DNA of 8,685 nt from the NCBI GenBank assembly GCA_947463165.1, contig CANHSW010000073.1, forward strand, positions 1-8,685, read 5' to 3'. Under the pieces are notes generated by a model that worked only from the letters and a program-made list of their open reading frames with translations, did no database searches and was not told the origin of the DNA. The translations under genes and the position numbers were made by a program. Shown here piece after piece: positions 5,989-8,685 of the stretch. How positions within the stretch are numbered: the stretch's first letter is position 1; each line of letters opens with the position of its first letter. Origin of the DNA: Cyanobacteriota bacterium (GTDB lineage: Bacteria; Cyanobacteriota; Cyanobacteriia; PCC-6307; Cyanobiaceae).

Positions 5989-6159
5989 CTAGCAATAATC
6001 TCTAGGCTCCTGCACGAGTGTCCCCCCTTCCCGAGAACTACGCTGCGGCATCGGGCTGAATACCCGCAAAACAATTGCGGTGCAGTGCTCCTTGGCGAAG
6101 ACAACCCAAGCGTAGGCGTGGTTTGCGGACCCGATAACCACATGTTCTGGTAGATGCAT
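5989..6159 (-). CDS. doubtful 56-residue ORF
   Basis: An ATG at 6159 opens a 56-residue frame beginning MHLPEHVVIGSANHAYAW and ending at TAG (5991-5989), one base before the alternative ATG (5987) of the next gene. I recognise no family. The spacing is suggestive of coupling, but the frame overlaps a long imperfect inverted repeat and lies among toxin-gene debris, so it may be non-coding or a gene fragment. Apart from this and the inverted repeat I see nothing functional between 5964 and 6167. Confidence 0.2.
   Translation of the reverse strand: MHLPEHVVIGSANHAYAWVVFAKEHCTAIVLRVFSPMPQRSSREGGTLVQEPRDYC
6050..6135. repeat. long interrupted inverted repeat
   Basis: Outer arms ATCGGG (6050-6055) and CCCGAT (6130-6135) and inner arms CCGCAAAAC (6064-6072) and GTTTGCGG (6121-6128) are complementary around a 48-nt loop, with one extra A on the inner left arm and an asymmetric internal loop. 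The size is similar to the attC-like sites nearby, but RYYYAAC/GTTRRRY boxes are missing. It could be a decayed cassette site or an RNA structure ahead of the PIN operon. Confidence 0.4.
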
Positions 6160-6167
6160 CTGGCTAC

Positions 6168-6401
6168 AGACGAAAACATTGCAACCATATGTGAGATCAC
6201 TTCGGCCAACTTGGAGCTGGTTAATTGACCGGCAATGCCAAGAATGAGAACCTAATTGGCAGCAAAGAGCTTTCCTATGCGGATAAAACTGTCTCGCCTT
6301 AGACCACCGTCTAAAAAGTCAGCTTCAATCAAGGACAGCGCATGAGAATCATCGCATGGCTTGCTGGTGATCTAACAAAGGACAAAATCACCTAATGCGA
6401 T
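6168..6401 (-). pseudogene. remnant of a MazF/PemK-type toxin gene
   Basis: One minus-strand frame reads IALGDFVLC, a TAG (6374-6372), ITSKPCDDSHALSLIEADF, L, DGGLRRDSFIRIGKLFAAN, a second TAG (6254-6252), then VLILGIAGQLTSSKLAEVI and SHMVAMFSS. This matches the start (GD-x-VL) and the C-terminal half (ITS, GGL+RxSF.R.GKLF.AN, G.L) of MazF/PemK-family endoribonuclease toxins. The segment between, normally about 30 residues including the RP(A/V) motif, is deleted, and two in-frame stops interrupt the rest. The reading frame is otherwise intact, which suggests recent decay. It lies downstream of, and in the same frame as, the truncated antitoxin, into which its first residues now run. It cannot make an active toxin as it stands. 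Confidence 0.75.
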
Positions 6402-6533
6402 GCCAGACGCGGCACAGTCAACGTCTTCTTCCGTAACTGCAACGACGACCCTAAGAACTTTCTCTAGGTGAATGGACGTTTTTAGGCGTATTCGGCCATC
6501 AGGCTCCACGGTAGCGTCATAGAAGTTCCCCAT
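6372..6533 (-). CDS. truncated antitoxin fused to the toxin remnant
   Basis: A 53-residue ORF from ATG 6533, with GGAGGAAAG about 12 bases upstream. Its first 35 residues (FYDATVEPDGRIRLKTSIH, then LEKVLRVVVAV) resemble the small antitoxins that precede MazF- or VapC-type toxins (F-Y-x-A-x-V-E-x-x-G...R-L...). The family normally continues with an acidic toxin-binding tail rich in Leu, Glu and Trp. Here the tail is lost after about residue 43 and replaced by IALGDFVLC, which looks like the first residues of the former toxin, followed by TAG. The gene is thus the front half of a broken toxin-antitoxin module. It may still be translated and bind DNA, or be inert. A longer frame to 6653 exists, but its added 40 residues do not look like protein-coding sequence. 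Confidence 0.6.
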   Translation of the reverse strand: MGNFYDATVEPDGRIRLKTSIHLEKVLRVVVAVTEEDVDCAASGIALGDFVLC

Positions 6534-6659
6534 TGCCTGTTCTTTCCTCCATGCCGTCTGGTGTAATCCTAGCCTGCAATCTATCTTGCTGCTTCTGTGG
6601 CAGCTATGAAGTGAGCAGGCGCTCTGCAAAATGATCGGCTTGTTTGTCTTCACTTATCC
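6534..6659 (-). promoter_or_regulatory. upstream region of the antitoxin gene
   Basis: These 126 bp separate the antitoxin start from the attC-like box at 6660. They must hold the promoter of the minus-strand genes if that unit is still transcribed on its own, as toxin-antitoxin cassettes usually are. I see the purine-rich GGAGGAAAG near 6550 and AT-rich stretches, but no convincing -35/-10 pair and no clear operator palindrome. Confidence 0.3.
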
Positions 6660-6751
6660 TTCTAACGCTGCCCCTGAGTGGCAGGCAATGAGCTTGGGGT
6701 AGCGGAGCAGAGAGCTGGCGGGGGCCTGTTCACTCGAGGGGTTTGTTATGG
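6660..6751 (-). mobile_element. attC-like recombination site, middle copy
   Basis: Read on the minus strand: CCATAAC (6751-6745), spacer AAA, arm CCCCTCGAGTGAACAGGC (6741-6724), a 37-nt loop, arm GCCTGCCACTCAGGGG (6686-6671), spacer CAGC, and GTTAGAA (6666-6660). The start resembles the TAACAA end and the finish the GCGTTAGRC end of attC sites. The stem has about 16 pairs with two single unpaired bases, both on the 5' arm, as attC sites have extrahelical bases there. It matches the copy at 8592-8683 at 64 of 77 positions (6671-6747 against 8603-8679, my hand count) with no gap. Confidence 0.6.
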
Positions 6752-6772
6752 CCCCTAAGTGAAGGAGATGAG
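6751..6772 (-). repeat. partial extra copy of the attC-like half-site
   Basis: GCCCCTAAGTGAAGGAGATG, running on into AG, immediately adjoins the middle attC-like site and resembles that site's own 6670-6692 half (GCCCCTGAGTGGCAGGCAAT, then GAG). It looks like a truncated second copy of one arm, as deletion between neighbouring sites or aberrant recombination would leave. Confidence 0.45.
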
Positions 6773-6854
6773 TACTCGTTTCAACAAGCCAGCAAGAAGC
6801 GCAATGATCACAGAATGCTAAAATCCAAAAACATAGCTTCCCTTCGTCGGATCA
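6773..6854 (+). promoter_or_regulatory. leader and likely promoter of the AIPR gene
   Basis: These 82 AT-richer bases lie between the repeat cluster and the AIPR start and would have to contain its promoter if it is expressed alone. GCTAAAAT (6818-6825) could be a -10 box, about 30 nt before the ATG; no good -35 is visible. The ribosome-binding site is weak (CGGATCA directly before the ATG). Confidence 0.3.
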
Positions 6855-8552
6855 ATGAACATTGAAGCATCCATTGTAGACCAGCGTCTATCGTCTATCA
6901 TCGGGAATATTCGAGAGCCTGCAGCAGAGCAGCTCAGAATTTCAGACCCAACAAAGTTAAAGTCACTTGCATTTGTCTATCTCTGTGTCAAGACTGTGCT
7001 AGATCTTGATGATGAGGAGACATTTGACTGCTTGACAGAGGGGGGTGGCGACTTTGGCGTCGACGCAATTCATATCTCAGAAGAGTATGATGGAGAGTTT
7101 ACGGTTAGCCTCTTTCAAGCCAAATACAAGCACACGGACTTCTCTGGTAATTCTAATTTTCCTGAGACAGGCATCAATAGCTTGATTCGAGCCATAAGCC
7201 TCTTATTCAATCCTGCTGCCGAACTTCAGCATATCAACGCACGTCTCTTAGCCAAGGTTGAGGAAGCGAGAAGCTTAATCCGCGATGGATTTATCCCGCA
7301 AGTCAGATCTATTGCTTGCAACAATGGTCTCAAATGGACTTCTGCAACCGATGAGATTATTGGATGCGCTTCATTTGGTGATCAAGTTACTTGGGAGCAC
7401 TTTAACCACACATCTCTTGTAAAGATTCTACAGGCCTCAAAGTCTGTCACTGATTCTCTACGCCTAAACGGCAAGGCAATTGTCGAAGATATGGACTACA
7501 GCAGAATATTAGTTGGTCGCATTTCTGTCACGGAGATTGCAGGCCTTATTTCTCGACATGGCGATCGGCTGCTAGAGCGGAACATTCGCAGATATCTTGG
7601 CTTGCAGGGGAACAGAGTCAATGAAGCAATACGTCTAACACTGGAGACCCCTGAAAGAAGCAATTTCTATTTCTACAACAATGGAATTACGCTTACCTGC
7701 GACAAATTTTCCTACAATGCATTACAGGAAGGAGATTATCAAGTCAAAGTAGAGAATTTGCAGATTATCAACGGTGGTCAGACTTGCATGACTATCTTTC
7801 AAACCACGAGGCAGGCAACTCTCCTCCTCGAGCCGACTGAAGCATATGTCTTATTGAGGCTTTATCAGCTCCCATCTGACAATGAAGACTTGGTGCAAAA
7901 AATCACTTTTGCCACAAATAGTCAGAATCCAGTTGATCTTAGAGATCTTCGGGCAAACGATGAGGTTCAGCGGAGATTAGAGATAGATATTTCTCAACTT
8001 GGATTTAGCTATCGTCGTAAGAGGTCTGATTCAGGGCTAAGGCCTTTAGATATCACATCAGGTGTTGCCGCAGAGGCTATCTTGTCGGTTTGGCGTCACC
8101 GCCCGCACCAGGCTAAGTTTTTTACACGAGAGCATTTTGGCAGACTTTATGGCGAGATCTTTTCTCATTCCTTGAATGGGTCTCAGGTGATCCTTGCCGT
8201 ACAGCTATACCGTATTGCAGAGAATAGGCGCAAACGTCCAGAAGATGCTGATCCTATCTTTGTGCGTTATGCATCCTGCTTTATTGCTATGCAAATGGGC
8301 CGCCGTCTTATTTCTGATTTAGGTCTTGCTGACGTGAACGGTATAAATCACCTAAACTTTACGAATGCCAGTGATCTCATTGCTGCTAATGGCAATAAAT
8401 ACTATTCGGACTCTCTGCGCGACATTCAGCAAGCGCTGTCTGATTTGTATGGTGGCCAAAATGTCTCCCTCCAGCAGCTCTCTGCTACATTTAGGCGTGG
8501 CGACCTAATAGAAAGACTTTGCAGAATTGAAGTATCTGAGAGCATGACATAG
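6855..8552 (+). CDS. AIPR-family protein with PD-(D/E)xK-like N-terminus (predicted phage defence)
   Basis: A 565-residue cytosolic protein. Residues about 55-95 fit a PD-(D/E)xK nuclease core: GGGDFGVDAIHI (Asp66/Asp70), a strand FTVSLFQAKYK with the Q-x-K triad end (Gln88, Lys90). The middle and C-terminal parts carry the AIPR (abortive infection phage resistance) signature: FYFYNNGITL (271-280), VENLQIINGGQTCMTIFQ (299-316) and FATNSQNPVDLRDLRANDEV (352-371), with YRRKR near 386. I therefore predict a nuclease-like effector of the abortive-infection type; no experimental target follows from sequence. No partner gene lies beside it on the same strand, so it probably acts alone. Base composition is AT-richer than the core genes. 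The gene runs opposite to the toxin-antitoxin genes and is bracketed by two near-identical attC-like sites. ATG at 6855 and stop at 8550-8552 are clear. Confidence 0.85.
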   Translation: MNIEASIVDQRLSSIIGNIREPAAEQLRISDPTKLKSLAFVYLCVKTVLDLDDEETFDCLTEGGGDFGVDAIHISEEYDGEFTVSLFQAKYKHTDFSGNSNFPETGINSLIRAISLLFNPAAELQHINARLLAKVEEARSLIRDGFIPQVRSIACNNGLKWTSATDEIIGCASFGDQVTWEHFNHTSLVKILQASKSVTDSLRLNGKAIVEDMDYSRILVGRISVTEIAGLISRHGDRLLERNIRRYLGLQGNRVNEAIRLTLETPERSNFYFYNNGITLTCDKFSYNALQEGDYQVKVENLQIINGGQTCMTIFQTTRQATLLLEPTEAYVLLRLYQLPSDNEDLVQKITFATNSQNPVDLRDLRANDEVQRRLEIDISQLGFSYRRKRSDSGLRPLDITSGVAAEAILSVWRHRPHQAKFFTREHFGRLYGEIFSHSLNGSQVILAVQLYRIAENRRKRPEDADPIFVRYASCFIAMQMGRRLISDLGLADVNGINHLNFTNASDLIAANGNKYYSDSLRDIQQALSDLYGGQNVSLQQLSATFRRGDLIERLCRIEVSESMT

Positions 8553-8591
8553 GGTTTACTCTTGATGAATCTGCAACGATGATTCTTGTGG

Positions 8592-8683
8592 GCCTAGCGC
8601 CGCCCCTGAGTGGCAGGCAGGTATCTTGGGGTGGCGCAGCTGAGAGCTGATGGTGGCCTGTCCACTCAAGGGGCTTGTTCGGC
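8592..8683 (-). mobile_element. attC-like recombination site, right copy
   Basis: Read on the minus strand: GCCGAAC (8683-8677), spacer, arm GCCCCTTGAGTGGACAGGC (8674-8656), a loop of about 36 nt, arm GCCTGCCACTCAGGGGC (8618-8602), spacer, and GCTAGGC (8598-8592). The end boxes differ by one base from YYYAAC and GTTRRRY and can pair with each other at six of seven positions. The 16-17 bp stem carries two single unpaired bases, both on the 5' arm and at the same places as in the middle copy. The loop can form a small inner hairpin (CAGCT/AGCTG). The site starts 39 bp past the AIPR stop and nearly reaches the window end. Confidence 0.62.
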
Positions 8684-8685
8684 GA

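Noticed and set aside
5664..6209. A 181-residue protein reading through from the toxin remnant into the PIN partner
   Set aside because: The first third is the tail of the MazF-like remnant and the middle has no protein-like pattern; only the last 99 residues look like a real gene. The shared frame seems accidental.
6372..6653. Longer 93-residue version of the antitoxin
   Set aside because: The additional N-terminal 40 residues are Cys/His/Ser-rich and unlike the family, and a purine-rich site lies before the inner ATG at 6533.
6660..8683. Direct repeats as ends of an insertion sequence or transposon
   Set aside because: No transposase gene lies between them, there are no target-site duplications I can see, and each copy is itself a folded palindrome with end boxes, unlike IS termini.
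6660..8683. REP/MITE-type palindromic repeats instead of attC
   Set aside because: Not excluded, but ranked lower: the extra bases are always on the same arm, two copies have boxes resembling RYYYAAC and GTTRRRY, and the copies fall at gene-block boundaries.
5080..8685. Integrase, phage or plasmid genes, or a CRISPR array
   Set aside because: I searched both strands for recombinase, phage structural or replication genes and for regularly spaced repeats and saw none inside the window.

Overview
The window comes from a cyanobacterium, most likely the Synechococcus/Cyanobium group. It carries five copies of the HIP1 octamer GCGATCGC (starting at 1516, 2173, 2329, 4000 and 5908). Its left part is very GC-rich with proteins rich in Leu and Ala, and its house-keeping genes (RSH, a double-ATPase ABC protein, ClC, RluD) read like those of picocyanobacteria. 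The window splits into two parts of different base composition, with the change at about 5095.

Left part (1 to about 5095, GC-rich core). On the minus strand lies the N-terminal half of a bifunctional (p)ppGpp synthetase/hydrolase whose extreme N-terminus is built from an 18-bp coding tandem repeat. Divergent from it are a fused two-domain ABC ATPase of the oligopeptide/nickel importer type (TTG start) and a ClC-family chloride transporter. Convergent with the ClC gene, only 18 bp away and sharing a hairpin, is an RluD-type 23S rRNA pseudouridine synthase. Short tandem repeats with units of 12 or 18 bp recur through this part.

Right part (about 5080 to 8685, clearly more AT-rich, accessory). 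On the minus strand are a PIN-domain ribonuclease gene, a small partner gene 4 bp upstream of it, the wreck of a MazF/PemK-type toxin, and a truncated antitoxin. On the plus strand is a 565-residue AIPR-family protein with an N-terminal PD-(D/E)xK-like nuclease region, a predicted anti-phage gene. Three structured elements bracket these genes, at about 5080-5166, 6660-6751 and 8592-8683. Two of them match at 64 of 77 positions without gaps. All three read on the minus strand like integron attC sites: a degenerate RYYYAAC box, a stem with an extra unpaired base on the 5' arm, a loop of about 36-42 nt, the 3' arm, and in two of the three a GTTRRRY-like box. The first lies 7 nt after the PIN stop codon, as in a gene cassette.

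Interpretation (inference). The right part looks like the distal end of a cyanobacterial integron cassette array running right to left: a nuclease-type defence gene in reverse orientation, then decayed and intact toxin-antitoxin modules, ending against the core gene rluD. If so, the integrase gene and attI should lie to the right of the window. No integrase gene is visible here, so this remains a hypothesis resting on the repeat structure and gene content.
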